Positions 1-11,109 of a stretch of 64,000 nucleotides of DNA are shown here, one piece after another. Within the stretch, counting starts at the first letter, position 1. Each line of letters begins with the position of its first letter. This DNA is from Blasia pusilla (Eukaryota; Marchantiophyta; Marchantiopsida; Blasiales), in assembly GCA_050084515.1 (NCBI GenBank), contig CM114272.1, positions 38,254,001-38,318,000 of the forward strand, given 5' to 3'. The translations under genes were made by a program, and so were the position numbers. The notes under the pieces were generated by a model. That model saw only the letters and a list, made by a program, of their open reading frames with translations, ran no database searches and was not told where the DNA came from.

Positions 1-670
1 GGGGAGCGCGTGGGCAAAGCAAAGCAACCTGCAAGAGCGCGCAGGGCAGGGCGGAGCCCAGGAGCGGTGAGAGAGGAGAGAGAGTGCGGGGGGGAATGAG
101 AGGTGGAGGAAAAGGGGGGGTTAGGGGGTTAGAGCTTGACTTGGGTCGGCGGCGGAAGCGCCTAAGCGCTTTTCCGCCGTCCGATCTAAGATCGGACGAT
201 AGAGATCCGTGGAGGCAGCGGCGACGCTCCCCCCTTTTTTTCTAGGTCTAGGAGCATGGTAGGTTCGGGATAGGTTAGGGTTAGGTTCGGATAAGTTGCC
301 GACCCTAACCCTAACCGAACCTCCCTTTTTTTTAAAGGAATTTTTTTTAAAATTCAGGAAAACTTTTTTAAGAAAGGAAAATTAAAAACCCCCTCCACCA
401 TTTTTCTTTCATTTTCTTTCTTTTCTCTCATTTTCTTTCATTTTCTCTTCTCTCGCCCTATAGGTAGATTTTTTTTCCCAAATAATTCTCGTGGTAATTG
501 TAAAGTTTATTTAAGAGTTTTATGGTGTGTTATGCAGACGGGGAGACGACCGCTCAGTGATATTACAAATACAACGATGTCAAGTAGGCCTATGAACTTA
601 CAAAATAACCCTTCTCCGATGTAAGCACCTCCCTTTACATTTGCAGAAAGACGACTTCTATGATACTCTT
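1..670. other. Non-coding, GA- then CT-rich stretch
   Basis: No convincing coding region is visible. The first 120 bases are G/GA-rich, followed by A/T homopolymer runs (about 325-400) and TTTTCTTTC-type pyrimidine runs (about 400-465). Apart from the telomere-like inverted repeat listed separately, nothing can be assigned. Confidence 0.5.
261..322. repeat. Telomere-like inverted repeat (TTAGGG/CCCTAA units)
   Basis: The left arm carries AGGTTCGG followed by GGTTAGGGTTAGG. The right arm carries ACCCTAACCCTAACC followed by GAACCT. The two arms are roughly reverse complements around a short spacer. Only two to three telomere-type units occur on each side, so this is an interstitial telobox-like motif and not a chromosome end. 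Confidence 0.55.
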
Positions 671-1044
671 GTCAGATATGTACGTTAATCATGTGTTTTA
701 ACCCAATTGTTGGACAGACTTCCCATTCCATCAAATCGTAAGGATTTGCGAGACTTCCAAAAATTGATGGGTACAAACGCAAAACAAAAAAGGCGTATCC
801 GCTGTAAGGACATTCTAGGGCAACAAAAAAACATGGAAGATGAACTCCTTGCTTAGACATCTCCAAAGTAAGTTTACTGCATTCATCATCATTTAGCAAG
901 CCCAAATTTCTATCTTCCATAGTCCCAACTTCTAATATTATTTGCTTTTTTTCTTCAATTGTTGTGTTATTCCATACTTCCCATTCCATTGAATCTTATC
1001 AATATAAGTTATTTTTGGAAGGTTGCATGTGGTGAGGCCCAAAA

Positions 1045-1521
1045 ATGAAAACGTGTCATTCGTGCGGAGAAATAGAAGTTCTTAAAGGAAGAAAGGGGAC
1101 CTACTATCGTGAGTATAGGAAAAGAAGGAAAGCGCTCCATGTTCAAGCCGAGCCTCCTTTGGTAGTTGAGGTTGTTCCAACTATTCCAGTTATGGAGATT
1201 TTGACTCAAATCATAAGGTATCTATCCTACTTTTTTTTTTATCCTCATTCGAAATCGGCCATATATGATTTATGTCTATTGTTTATAATATATGTTCATT
1301 GTTTCCTAAGGCCTTCCAATGTGAAAGGAGTGATGTTGGGAGAAAATCAAGAAGTTCATCTTCAATCCCCATAAGATATTTATGTTCCGCCAAGACCAAC
1401 ACTTTAGTTACCTACCTCTGCATTCCATGAAGTTATTGAAAATCCTTCTACGATCGAGCCAACTACTTATGTAACACCAAGAGTTGAGTTACCTACCGCT
1501 CTCCCTATTCCAGGTGAACTA
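1045..1521 (+). other. Unrecognised open stretch upstream of the Helitron fragment
   Basis: A frame opening at 1045 reads CHSCGEIEVLKGRKG followed by basic residues and closes at 1374. It carries a C-x-x-C pair but no domain I can name. It lies directly upstream of, and in the same orientation as, the Helitron Rep remnant, so it may be a decayed N-terminal part of the same protein. That link is an inference from position only. Confidence 0.25.
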
Positions 1522-2790
1522 TTGGAAGGTGTACATGAAGTGCTTGAGAATACTTCCATTCTTCCCCATCTTGGGGATGAAGAACTGTCAAGAGTAGGTC
1601 ATGTATCTTCCACCTCTAATAGAATTGTGTTACTTATAAAAAGAACCCCAATACCAAATGCTTCTATAATTCATCAGATGTCTAATTTTGATAGGATAGT
1701 AAGGGTAAATTCCGTACTTAATCTTGCAAGGAGACCAAATTTCCAAGAAAGTGATATTAGGAAGTTGCGATTACACAAGAGATTGAGTCCTACTAGTGGT
1801 CGTCATACATTGGGTTCTATGACAGAAATATGCCCATCATGTTGAGCCTTACATTGGAAATGTGAAATGGTGAAAGGTACAAAGTTTACTGACTCACCAT
1901 ATGGCACGTGTAATGGCCATGGAGAATACATTTGCCCCTCTTGAAATCGTCTCCTCCGTTTTTGAAATCTTTGATTTTGGATGTTGGTACTAGAAGTCTT
2001 CATTTCCTTAAACATGCTCGAGCTTACAATTTCGCGCTTCAACTTGCATCTATTGGTGTGCACGTAAAATGAACAAGTTGGTGGCATTGGACACTTCAGG
2101 ATCCAAGGAGGGATCTATCATCCTATAGGACCCTTATATCCTATTGTGGGGGGCATCCCCAATTTGCTTAACTCTATATTCATGATACTGCAAATGAATT
2201 GGAGAATCATGGAAGAGTTATGTCTAGATCTTCAAATCTTAACATGGACATCTTGGAAGGGCTACAAGACATGTTGCATGAGTGCAATCCATATGTGAAT
2301 ACCACGGGAGACTCGAACATCTAGGTCATGTTACTCATGGGGAGGAGGGACACATTGACGCTTTAGATGATTGTATGTAGGAGGAAAGATTTGATGTTGA
2401 TATTGTTGAGGAAAGAATGTTAAAGAGTGTTGCTCAAGAAAGAGTGTTACGACATTACAATTTGCATGTTTTCAACTTCAAACGCGGATTGGAGGCGAAA
2501 ATGACAATCGATTAATGTGATTTGGTCAACTCACTCAAGAATATATGGTTGACCTTTATGCGAGTGTAGAGATGCAAAGATCATCATGGGTTCGATTAAA
2601 TCAGAAGGAGTTGAGGGCTGAATTATATCAAGGTTTAAAGGATGTCATGCATCGACATGATGTCGATAGTAGAAGGTGTGGGAGATACATAGTATTACCC
2701 TCTTCTTTTACTCGAGGGCCCTGTCATATGCATCGAGCAACTCTCGAACAGCAATCGGGAGTTGCTCCTGAAGATATACCTGCAAAGCAC
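1522..2790 (+). pseudogene. Helitron Rep/helicase N-terminal region, degenerate
   Basis: Helitron proteins combine a rolling-circle Rep endonuclease with a helicase. Three frames together give the typical Helitron-like N-terminal domain. MTEICPSC-stop-ALHWKCE at about 1818-1862 matches the Cys-containing start of that domain. FRIQGGIYHPIGPLYP occurs near 2095-2150, and LYIHDTANELENHGR with LEGLQDMLHECNPYV lies at about 2170-2295. The block MVDLYASVEMQRS, LNQKELRAELYQGL and RYIVLPSSFTRGP follows at 2545-2720. The frame must be changed several times and stops intervene. The catalytic Rep two-His and two-Tyr motifs and the helicase are missing, so only a truncated remnant is left. The homology stops near 2770. 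From there to about 3060 nothing is recognisable, and then element F begins on the other strand. Confidence 0.8.
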
Positions 2791-3065
2791 AAACACACGT
2801 GTTTGTAATCAGAGAGCTTCATGTAGCCTAGGATAGCTCAAATACAATAATGTTCATAGACATGAATAAAGCTTTGTATTTGCCTAAATGACAAAATGTT
2901 TGAATCGAGAAAGTCTGAGATTATGGACCTCCTAAAGTAACCTGACACTTGTTACACCGGACACATGAATAAAGATTTGTATGGTTGCATACAATAAATT
3001 GTAACGTCGGTGCTCTGAGTGTGTGGGTGCTCTACTCAGTGTATGTGATCGGAGTTTCTAAGTTG

Positions 3066-3514
3066 GGAAGACCGTATACATACGTATATTGTTGTACTCA
3101 CACTCCTGCCTGCAAAATAGTAGCTAACTCGGTGCTAATCCCTCCAAAGAGATCTAACACTCAAATACCCTCCTCCGAGATACACCACACAATGGGTGTG
3201 GTATCCAAGGGTATCATCGTAGCACTCCCTGCTACCTCAAGTTCCTCAGACCCGTCACGCTCCAGTGCGAACGCCTCGCTCCACGCGGTCTGCACGTGCT
3301 CATTTGCCAATTGTCGAAGCTCCTCAGTTGAGCCCCACAGCGGCACCTCTCCTCCATAGAATGATGCGACTACCATAACACTCCTCTTCATAGAAATATC
3401 CTTCATAGGAGTATCCTTTGCATGGACATATCCCTGAATCAAATCACTAGGCCAAGTGATGGCTGTGCTAAATGTTGCTAAGGTCGCCATCTCTCTGGGA
3501 CGTTGCTCGATCAC
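3066..3514 (-). pseudogene. Start of C5 cytosine methyltransferase domain of element F
   Basis: The minus-strand frame from 3514 reads through a spacer shared with element A (for example SATMIPLDTTPIVW against A's PLDTTSIVWQYLPEG), then a stop. It resumes as VLDLFGGISTELATILQAGV and VQQYTYV. This is motif I (SAM binding, DLFxG) and the beginning of motif II of a C5 cytosine methyltransferase. Everything after motif II is missing because the element is truncated near 3066. This second copy shows the methyltransferase is a family trait and not a chance insertion into element A. Confidence 0.7.
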
Positions 3515-4645
3515 TGCACCTATGAATCAAACGGGTAATGAGCTAAGGCGCCCATCACCTGATTGCCATCTTGGTCTATAGGAAGCTGACTTCTCCCAAT
3601 AATCTAGGGAAAACCCCATCGGATATAACACTGCTCGACCAACCAAGACGTTGTAGGACTCTGCATCAGTCACTATCGCCTTAGCTCCCACCACGGACTC
3701 ATTTGTAGGATATCCTGGGTAAATCCTCACCATGACCTCCTTTCGGGTGATATAATGTGTGGTACTTGCTCCACCCAAGGATGTATGTATCCGGAATGGA
3801 CAACGCTCCACATCGGCTCTCGTCAAGCCCAATCCTCTGAATGACGCTTTCCCCAACATCAGGGGTTGCGCTCATGAATCCAACAAGAGGCGCTGCGGAC
3901 TAAAAGCTCTACCTCCGGGACTCACCAACTAGAAGACCTCTCCTTGGATATCCAGCAACACAACACCAAGAGAAGCCATGGCACGCTCTATCGCGGGTCT
4001 AGCGGGCATCTCCGCCATCCTAGCAACCGCAACCTGCCATGAATCTGACATGGACGGCCCGAGCATCCGCTCCAAGGGCAGGTCCATCACCTCCTCTGCA
4101 ATCACCTGCGAACGTGATGCTGGAACTCCAACTTTGCGCTCACATAGTGAAGCGGCCAGCCAAAAAGCCTCGGCAGGCGTATCCCCCAACGTCATAACAT
4201 CGGAAGCAGAAAATAAAGGAGTGCGGTACACAACAGTGGCCGCCCCCAACAACGTGCTCAACACATGCCCCTCCTGAGAATCAACAATAGGAGTCGTCGC
4301 ACTTGCTTCTCCCATCGCCCTACAAGCCTGCACACCAACAACATTACCAACTCTCCAGGAATTTTGATGAGGATCCATCGATGGGGTCCTCATCGCTTCG
4401 GACAACGTGAAAGACTGAGGAAGCCTAATTTGTTTTCTGCCTTCCCCTCGATGTGGATCCAACTTTGCGACTGCTCCACACGTCACAACTACGGCGGCCT
4501 CCATCTGGACAACCCCGCACATCCAACCATGATCCTCCATATCTATGGCTGCTCCATATGATGTCGATGCCACGGATCCGGCATCGGGTAACCTCAATGC
4601 CATAGTGGAAATCTGCTCATGTAGTTGTTGTATCTGAGCAGCCAT
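3515..4645 (-). pseudogene. Linker and aspartic-protease-like region of element F
   Basis: The open frame 4645-3929 begins MAAQIQQLHEQISTMALRL and corresponds to the linker of element A: LDPHRGEGRKQIRLPQSF matches A's LDPQRGEAGRQARLPESF. The next piece (about 3927-3527) reads LLLDS-stop-AQPLMLGKASFRGLGL, then CPFRIHTSLGGAS and YNVLVGRAVLYPMGFSLDYW. Retroviral-type proteases have an Asp in a DS/TGA motif, and LDS(stop)AQ would be the equivalent site. The stop lies inside that motif. Function as a gag-pol protease is inferred from position between zinc knuckle and pol. Confidence 0.6.
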
Positions 4646-5268
4646 CCCAGCCTCACGTCCGGCGTCTCCCTCGGCGCGTCTAGGTGGTGGTACTCTACCT
4701 CCTCCACGGGTAGCTCCACCACCCTGTTGGGCAACTCCAGCTCCTCGTCCCCAAACAGGACCACCTGGTGCACAATCACTAGGCCCACCCGGACCGGCTA
4801 CTCGCTCTGGTGCCCTCTCTGGCCCTCGGTCCAGACCTAACTCAGGATGTAAACTAAAATACTTGGCACATGTATGACCATACCTTTAACAATAATCACA
4901 CAGATAACCTCTTGGTTCAGCACCATCTCCTCCTCCATGCTAAGGCACACGCCCGTGACCCTGACGAGTGCAATCGCTAATGATGGGCTCCACGACATGA
5001 CCAACAAGTAATAGTAGGTGGCTGCTGCTGAGCCGTATATGAAGGCGAAGGTCTCTGAGGCACGGCCTCCAGGTATCCTCCTTAAGCTTGTGGTGCCACA
5101 GTCAACCTATCTTGGAGTCCACGTTGCTCCGCAAGTGGTGTAGCCAATCATGACTGCTCTGGCCTTGAATCCATGGTGGCTACGCTCTCCTCCGCCATGT
5201 TGCGCTCAATATTCTCGACGGTCCTAAAAACATCTCTCAACGTAGGGGAGGTGGTCATAAGAAGCACT
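4590..5268 (-). pseudogene. Gag C-terminal part of element F
   Basis: The minus-strand frame at 5148-5268 reads MTTSPTLRDVFRTVENIERN and then MAEESVATMDSRPEQ. This corresponds to the gag segment SILAYVFALSEKIELN followed by MVEERV in element A. Further on, near 4850-4910, CDYC-stop-RYGHTCAKYF followed by LHPELG is a broken retroviral-type zinc knuckle, as in A (CGHCGRPGHPPERCF, LHPEL). A Gly/Arg/Pro-rich linker follows. Stops and frame changes show it is dead. Confidence 0.7.
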
Positions 5269-5329
5269 CCCTCCTGCACCGAGGTGCGGTAAGAGGAGAG
5301 GAAGAGAGGAGAGAGGAGAGAGGAAACTA

Positions 5330-5385
5330 CCTTCAACCGAAATAGATACTTTTTTTTAAAGAGAGTTTCCGTTGGGTTGAAGAGA
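5330..5385. repeat. Imperfect hairpin near the MULE left end
   Basis: CTTCAACCGAAA and the later TTTCCGTTGGGTTGAAG form the two arms around a T-rich loop containing TTTTTTTTAAAGAGAG. A similar TTTTTTTTTAAGAGAG run lies near the right end (about 30450). It may be part of the subterminal structure of the transposon. Confidence 0.4.
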
Positions 5386-5675
5386 GGAAACTTTTTGTGT
5401 GAATTTTTTTGCACTTTTTTGCTCAGCTATTAAGCAGTCCCTCACTTTTTTTTTCCTCTTCCATATTTTGGCAACCCATCTGAGTCCGACCTATTGTAAA
5501 TTGCACAAAATTTAGAAAATTGAAAAATCAGTGGAATCATAAGTGTGGAACCAATCACTTTTTCCATCCAAGTTCTGGAAACAATCTATCATTTGCCCTG
5601 GGCTGAAAAGAGTTCAAGCTCAAAGTGAAGGTTCTGGAAAAATGAAAGTACAATCTAAAATCTCATTTTGCATCC

Positions 5676-8600
5676 TCAAAGTGGTTTGTTTAAAATACTT
5701 CGCACTTCTTTGAGGGACAGAATTGGTTGGTAGATTCCTACTCCTACCTTGGACTCTCTTAAAACTACCAGCAACACATAGTACATGTGCTTACAAGGGA
5801 AATACCTTTTGCCACTTGTCTCTCTTTGGACAAAGTCATCATATGAACATGTGGGAAAGCAACAGATGTGCACCACATACACCCATGTGACACTTGAATT
5901 TACAATGTTGTTCCTGACCCAATACATCCTTCCTATTCCATTGCCACTTAGGACATCTTTCGTAGCGATGATCTCCATTTTTGCCTCCCGAGCTTATGCA
6001 ATTCGCTTTGCTCTCTCCACCATTGGCCTACACATTCTGTTTCTCTTCACCCCATTTCTAGACTCAAACAGAAATAATGGATTGAGATCATCCACCTTCT
6101 CCGGGTAGATGTTGACATCAATCTTGGGTTGAATACAAAATGCAAAGGTCTCTGCAATGCGAACATGCTATGAACTTCCTCCGTCTACGAGTCTGAAACC
6201 GGCACTTGTAAGATTGTCCACTTCGTCTTGAGTGCAGTTCGTACCTGCGGTGATGGGCCAAATCGTGGGGGTATTCCCCGCAGCTCCAATGGCAGCCGGA
6301 TAAGACTTGCGGAAAGCGCAAGATTCATTTGGGCAGAAGAAGTACTTCAATTGATCCCCGGTCCTCGTGAAACGATCAAAGGTTTTGAGTCCCCAAAACC
6401 CAGGCAGTGGTCGTCCAATCCTTGTACAGTTCTTATTTAGGAAAGTGTTGCATGCTCTCCTAATGCCATCAGATCCTGCCCTGCAAGTGGATCCACGTCC
6501 AGGGTTGCTCCGAGATATATGCCACCGTTTGAGGTTGCAATCCACCTCCATTACGGGAATTCCATATTGTTGAACCACCCCACCGACCGGATGTTGCGAA
6601 CTTCTTGTAACGGAGGGCTTTTGAAATAAAATATTCACTGATTTTGGAGAAGTTACTCCATCACGGATTTGGGAGCGGTCCGGGGTCCTCGAATACCTTG
6701 GCGGCGTAATTTCCTCATCCAAATCAATCACCGGATTTGTTCCTCGATGCTGCCTCTTCACCTGCCTCAAGTCAAGATACTTATCTAGTCTCCACGAGTC
6801 TCGCTCGGACTGCTCTACCACCATCTATATGGGACGTCTTGAAACGCGCCCACGAAAATCCCCACCAATGTGTACGTCTTGCTCAAGGGGAGTTCTTGCT
6901 ACGCACCGGTTGAAGGCTTCCACAAAGAGTTTTTCATCACGAGATCTCACAACCGCCTTGACATAGAGCTCGTAGATCAAAGGCCCCCTTCCTTTTGTTT
7001 TGCCTTTTGTGAGGAAGATATGGGATGTTGCAGAATGTAGCGTTGCTCTTGCCTGGTCTTGTTGGCATGCCTCCACAAGTGAAATTCGTTGGCATGCTTG
7101 TGACGACCTCTAGGAGGAATGAACACTTTCTGCTCCACTTGTGTTGGGGCAGAGGGAATTTTCATGAATGTTCAATCCCTTCAACGACGACAATGTTAGA
7201 AGGGAACGAAAATGGCTCAGAAGTCAAAGAAATAAGCTACCTGTCGGAACCAGACGAGTTGCAAGGCCGAAACATCCCATGAACGACTCTGCAACCCGTC
7301 GGGTCCCGACGTGTTGCAACACCCAGGAAACACCTAATGCAACCCATCCGATTTCGACGGGTTGCAAGAACCTTTGGCCACTCTGAGCTGAAAGATCCAA
7401 GTGCAAGTCATCCAAAACCCATCCGGGTCGAACTATTTGCAGGCCTTGTATACATGCGACTTGCATGCTTGTATACGGGTTGCACCCAAATTTTGGATGC
7501 AACCCGTCGGTTTTCGACTGGTTGCACACTCAGGCAACCCGTCTGTTTCCAACGGGTTGCACACTCGGGCAACCCGTCGCATCCGACAGCTTCCTTGGCT
7601 TCTTCGGTTTGAAATCCCTATAGTTCCCACGCTTCTCAACTTGAGCTGCAACTTTACAAACAATTCTCAACGTGAGCTTGACAAGACAAAATAGTGAACT
7701 CACCTGCCGCATGAAGTTTCCCCATTGTCTCACACGTACAGTCCACCAACTCAACCAAGAGCACAACTCTTTGTACTTCCCCTCAATCGCATGCTTCCTC
7801 CACCACCCATGAAGTTCTTCTTGGTATTCCATGGCTTATTTCAAGGTTTTGTTGTCCTTGCAACGTTGGAGTAGAATGACATGCTCTGTCCTCTTATTCT
7901 CCTTGATGCAAGATTTGGTGTACCGGGTCACAGATTATTGCCAATGGAAAGCATCCAACCTTTCCCTCTCCGGTTGAACCTCTCCATCCTAGAACACTTC
8001 CTTGATAGCAATCCACCCAGGTTGTGCATTGTCCGCCATGAACCCATCAATTTTCGGAGGTGGCCTTTTGTTTTCCTTCACCACCTCCAATAAGAGTAAC
8101 CAGCACATCTTCAAACTGCCAACGTCTTCTGCTTTTACTTCATAGACAAATATAGTTTTGAGTCCCTTCTCCACATGGTCATAAACGTGAGCACCCATTA
8201 TCAACCATCCATTCAGCACTCTATAGCAAATATCAAAGCTTACCCAACTGCCGTAAAGATCTTCCCCTTCCCTCATTCGATCTATAAGATTGAGGCCACT
8301 CGACGGACTTGTGGTTGACATTTTGAAGTCATAGGCCCTAGATCCCTCTCCTCCCTGGCCCATGAAATGCCATCTCTGAATGAATGGAAATCTAGAGTTG
8401 GCCTTGATTATGGAAATGGCATCCATTTCGGCCGTCTTTCCATCCAGTATCCGTATTTGACGCAGCAAATTCCGGAAGCATTCAAGATCAGCGAGAAATG
8501 CGAGATTTTCCCATATTTGTTTCTCCTCAGCAGCCGTGATCTTGCCCTGTCCAGGGATTCCAAGCAATTGTTCACAAATTTGTGATGTTGTTGTGAGCTT

Positions 8601-8814
8601 GATCACTCTGGGATTTGAACCCGGAGAGTTTTTGTAGACCTCGGCAACTTTCTTCGCCACATCCTCCTTGATGTGTCTCTGAATTGCTTCGGTCACAGGA
8701 TGAGTGTGGGAGCCAACATGAATTGCCAACCTTGTGTACTCTGACGTGGAGCCCAAGTCGTGGACAATGAAAAATATTTATGCAGGACACGCTCCAACGC
8801 ATAAGGGGGATGCT
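5676..8814 (-). pseudogene. MULE transposase, 3' two thirds (DDE core to SWIM zinc finger)
   Basis: This is the C-terminal part of a Mutator-like transposase, interrupted at its 5' side by element B. The frame 8756-7989 contains IHVGSHTHPVTEAIQRH, then the DDE core with SFDICYRVLNGWLIMGAHVY (first Asp) and GFMADNAQPGW (second Asp). Next come DAFHWQ and SVTRYTKSCI, and LHGWWRKHAIEGKYKELCSW and WWTVRVRQWGNFMRQ (7832-7705). A canonical donor follows (CAG|GTGAGT, intron from 7703 on the minus strand). The intron holds palindromes, and a likely acceptor lies near 7230. The later part (7165-6168) is unassigned and has an in-frame stop between RRPI and MVVEQ, at 6825-6827. The last part (5978-5676) has a SWIM-type zinc finger: HICCFPTC, then FPCKHMYYVLL. 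Stops and frameshifts show it is a dead copy. Confidence 0.8.
7240..7595. repeat. Palindrome array in the transposase intron
   Basis: About six copies of the GCAACCCGTCGG / CCGACGGGTTGC palindrome lie here, for example at 7291-7317, 7338-7364, 7499-7527 and 7534-7560. Spacing is irregular (about 30-60 bp). The array is inside the intron following the DDE exon. It is the same repeat family as in the other MULE non-coding parts. Confidence 0.8.
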
Positions 8815-10860
8815 TGTCACTTCTTTTAGGATAGATCGGTGGGATCTAATAGAGCGCCTTCATGAGTAGTGGAGGACACGCCCACTAGGTCGAGGGTGAC
8901 CTGCTGAGGCCCTTGGAAACCTGAGATAGCAGGTTTCCCTTTCGTTTCGGCTCATTTGGAGCCATATTGAGGAACTTACTATTTTAGGTAAGTACCATTT
9001 TGAGTATATGATCGACTTACTATTTTTGGTAAGTGGCCCTTGACCTCCTATATCAGGTCAAGAACCAAGGAGGTGACTTGGGAGAATAGGTTACCATGGA
9101 GAGAGCTTGGGAGAGGGGAGGGGTATACCTCAAGGAGAGAGAGCTTGAGAGCTCATTCTCTCTTTGTTGAACCTCTTGGCATGAGGCGGCGGAGCTATGG
9201 TACCTTGCCTTGTGAGTGTAACCCAAGCCTCTCATTCGGAGAGTGGGTTTGGTTTGACATGAGAGAGAGTGCACACCTTTGAGAGCTATGGTGTGAGATG
9301 GTGGAGAGAGAGATTGGATCTTACTTTACAAAGAGAGAATGAGAGAGTGAGAGAGCTTCATGGGGGAGCTCGCTGGTCACTCGCTATTTTTGCAGGTTGG
9401 GGACTGTGTTCCCTGTTCAGCGGCTCATGGGAGTGATCACCGGAGCAAGGGCTGCTTTCATTATTCTTTGCATTTGCCAATTTTTCGTGTGGAAGAGTGG
9501 TGCGCGGAGCGGAAGCGTGCCCAATTTTTGATAGGGATTGAGTATGGGGGCAGGTTGCCCCATGCTGGTGCTCTCGAGAGCACCATGTAGCTTGCTGATT
9601 TGTATTTTTACAGATGTTACATTTTCGTTGGGAGAAATCAGCGCGGGAGCGCTGCCGAATTTTGTGTAGGAGAAAGAGACATTGGGCTTTACGACAATCC
9701 CCGTCAGTTTTTACTGAAATATTTGATTCTAAATATTGTTTGATGCTGGCGTAGATTGTGAAGCTGTACACGCTGTGCAACAAACAGTGCGCAATTTGGA
9801 GTTGCGAGCAAAACGTTATGGTCAATCTTGTAAAGCTGCCATTGCTAGGCGATTTTTAGGGTTAAATTGTGCAAACCCTAAATCAGCCGCCACACCGGCG
9901 GCGGCCGTTGCCATCATAGTCACTGTCAACGGTCAACGGTCAACCATCACCATCGACGGTCAACCGTCAACCGTCACTGTCAACGGTCCACCGTCCATTG
10001 TCCATCCTTTGGGTGCCATTGCCGCCATTACGGAGTGGAGGGTCTTCCACGACGTTCGTTGATTCCTTGACTTGCGTCGCCACCACGTACTTTGTTTTGG
10101 CCGCCACCGTCATCGCAGTTTCTTCATCAACCAGTGATGGCAGATGACCTCCGCTATGGTGTTTGAGTTTTGATTTCATGCTGCTATGTTGTGATTGGTA
10201 GCCGCTCGACGACGATCGAGTATCGTGCCGTGACGCCCGTAGCCGCACCGCGCCGCCGATTGCCGCGCCGTGCCGCTCGTGGCCGCACCGCACCGTCTCG
10301 ATCGTGGAGCCGCACCATCATTGTGGAGCAGAGTGTGGGTTTATTGTTGATTGAGGAGGGTATGCCGCCGAGTGTTGCATCCCACCATCGAGGGCCGTGC
10401 CGTTAAAGCGCGCGTTCGTCGCCGCCGCAACGCCGCACCGTTCCGCTGGGACCGCACTGTCTATCGAGGAGTTTTGAGCAGCGTCAGTACGGGAGGAGTA
10501 TGACTTGCTGATTGGATGAGTTGCCTCCACGATCGAGTTGGGGTCGAGATTTGCAGTTGCTGAGGAGCGACATCGACATGTGTTCAGGTTACCCATTCTA
10601 GTCCTTTACCCTGCACGTGTGAGGGATTCTGGGATTTATTTGGAGATATTGGGTGTGTGGATGCTGAGGGCATCATTTATGTATCTGGTTTAGGGGACAT
10701 AGACCTGTGTGGGATGTCCGGAGTTGAGGGTAGGTTGTCGATGAGATGATAGCCTGGTCGATTTGCCGCACCACGCCGCGTGTTGCCGCACGCTACACGT
10801 CTCGGTGAGAGAGAGTGTAGATCGAGTGCCGCATGTTTGGGATGAGTGATTGAGGGATTC
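8815..10860 (+). repeat. 5' terminal/leader region of element B
   Basis: The region begins TGTCAC. A copy of its first 520 bp recurs at 21924-22437, and the whole stretch recurs inverted at 31886-34087 in element F. It has no protein that I can support. It contains GA-rich runs (9100-9360), tandem GTCAACGGTCAACCGTCA-like units (about 9925-9990), and repeated CCGCACCGC units (about 10240-10440). The end of the terminal repeat cannot be fixed: no TGGTATCAGAGC primer site follows, and GGTTTAGGGGACA near 10700 is only a candidate edge. Confidence 0.55.
9919..9995. repeat. Short tandem GTCAACGGT / CAACCGTCA units
   Basis: GTCAACGGTCAACGGTCAACC, with the complementary-looking GGTCAACCGTCAACCGTCA, repeats at 9-10 bp spacing. 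The inverted copy in element F (about 32775-32860) is instead a run of GGTGACGGTGATGGTGA units, so the tract has changed length and sequence between copies. Confidence 0.6.
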
Positions 10861-11109
10861 CTCACGAGGTTCAGAGTGATCGGGTGAGAGGGGCACGAGG
10901 GTCATCACGGAGTCCGTTCGGGACTTTGAGAGGCGAGGTGGTGAACTCGAGAGTAGCTCTAGAGGTTTTACGCGGAGTGGCGTGAGGTTCCGAGGGTCTC
11001 CACGTGAGGGACCACCTCGACCTCCTTCTGTCTCATCGTCAGACGAGGGGGAGGGTATAGAGGAGTTTTTGAGCACATCGCCACACATTGTGAGTGGTCC
11101 GACCAGTTG
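10860..11109 (+). pseudogene. Gag N-terminal fragment of element B
   Basis: A plus-strand frame reads RGFTRSGVRFRGSPREGPP followed by an acidic SSSDEGEGIEEF stretch. This is the same start as in element A (GGFTRSGLRYRLPFPLP, then DEEEDEDV) and element E (GGGFTWNGAKYQGFP). It stops abruptly at 11109, where the 5' LTR of element C begins. The rest of gag is missing from this copy. Confidence 0.6.

Larger units (their letters stand above)
3066..5268 (-). mobile_element. Gypsy-type element F, 3' half (gag end, protease, start of methyltransferase)
   Basis: Read on the minus strand, this block contains the end of a gag, a proline/glycine-rich linker, a protease-like region and the first motif of a C5 methyltransferase, in the same order and with the same wording as element A at 55-58 kb. 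It starts exactly at the left target duplication of the MULE (5269-5279). The rest of the same element lies at 30506-34087 on the same strand, so the two halves formed one element before the MULE inserted. The downstream part (rest of methyltransferase, RT, integrase) is absent. Homology ends at about 3066, next to the Helitron debris. Confidence 0.75.

Noticed and set aside
261-322. Chromosome telomere
   Set aside because: Only two or three units, in inverted orientation, embedded in ordinary sequence.
3161-4645. Plus-strand frames at 2985-3359, 3978-4277 and 4265-4561
   Set aside because: They are shadows of the minus-strand gypsy F coding region, which has family matches.
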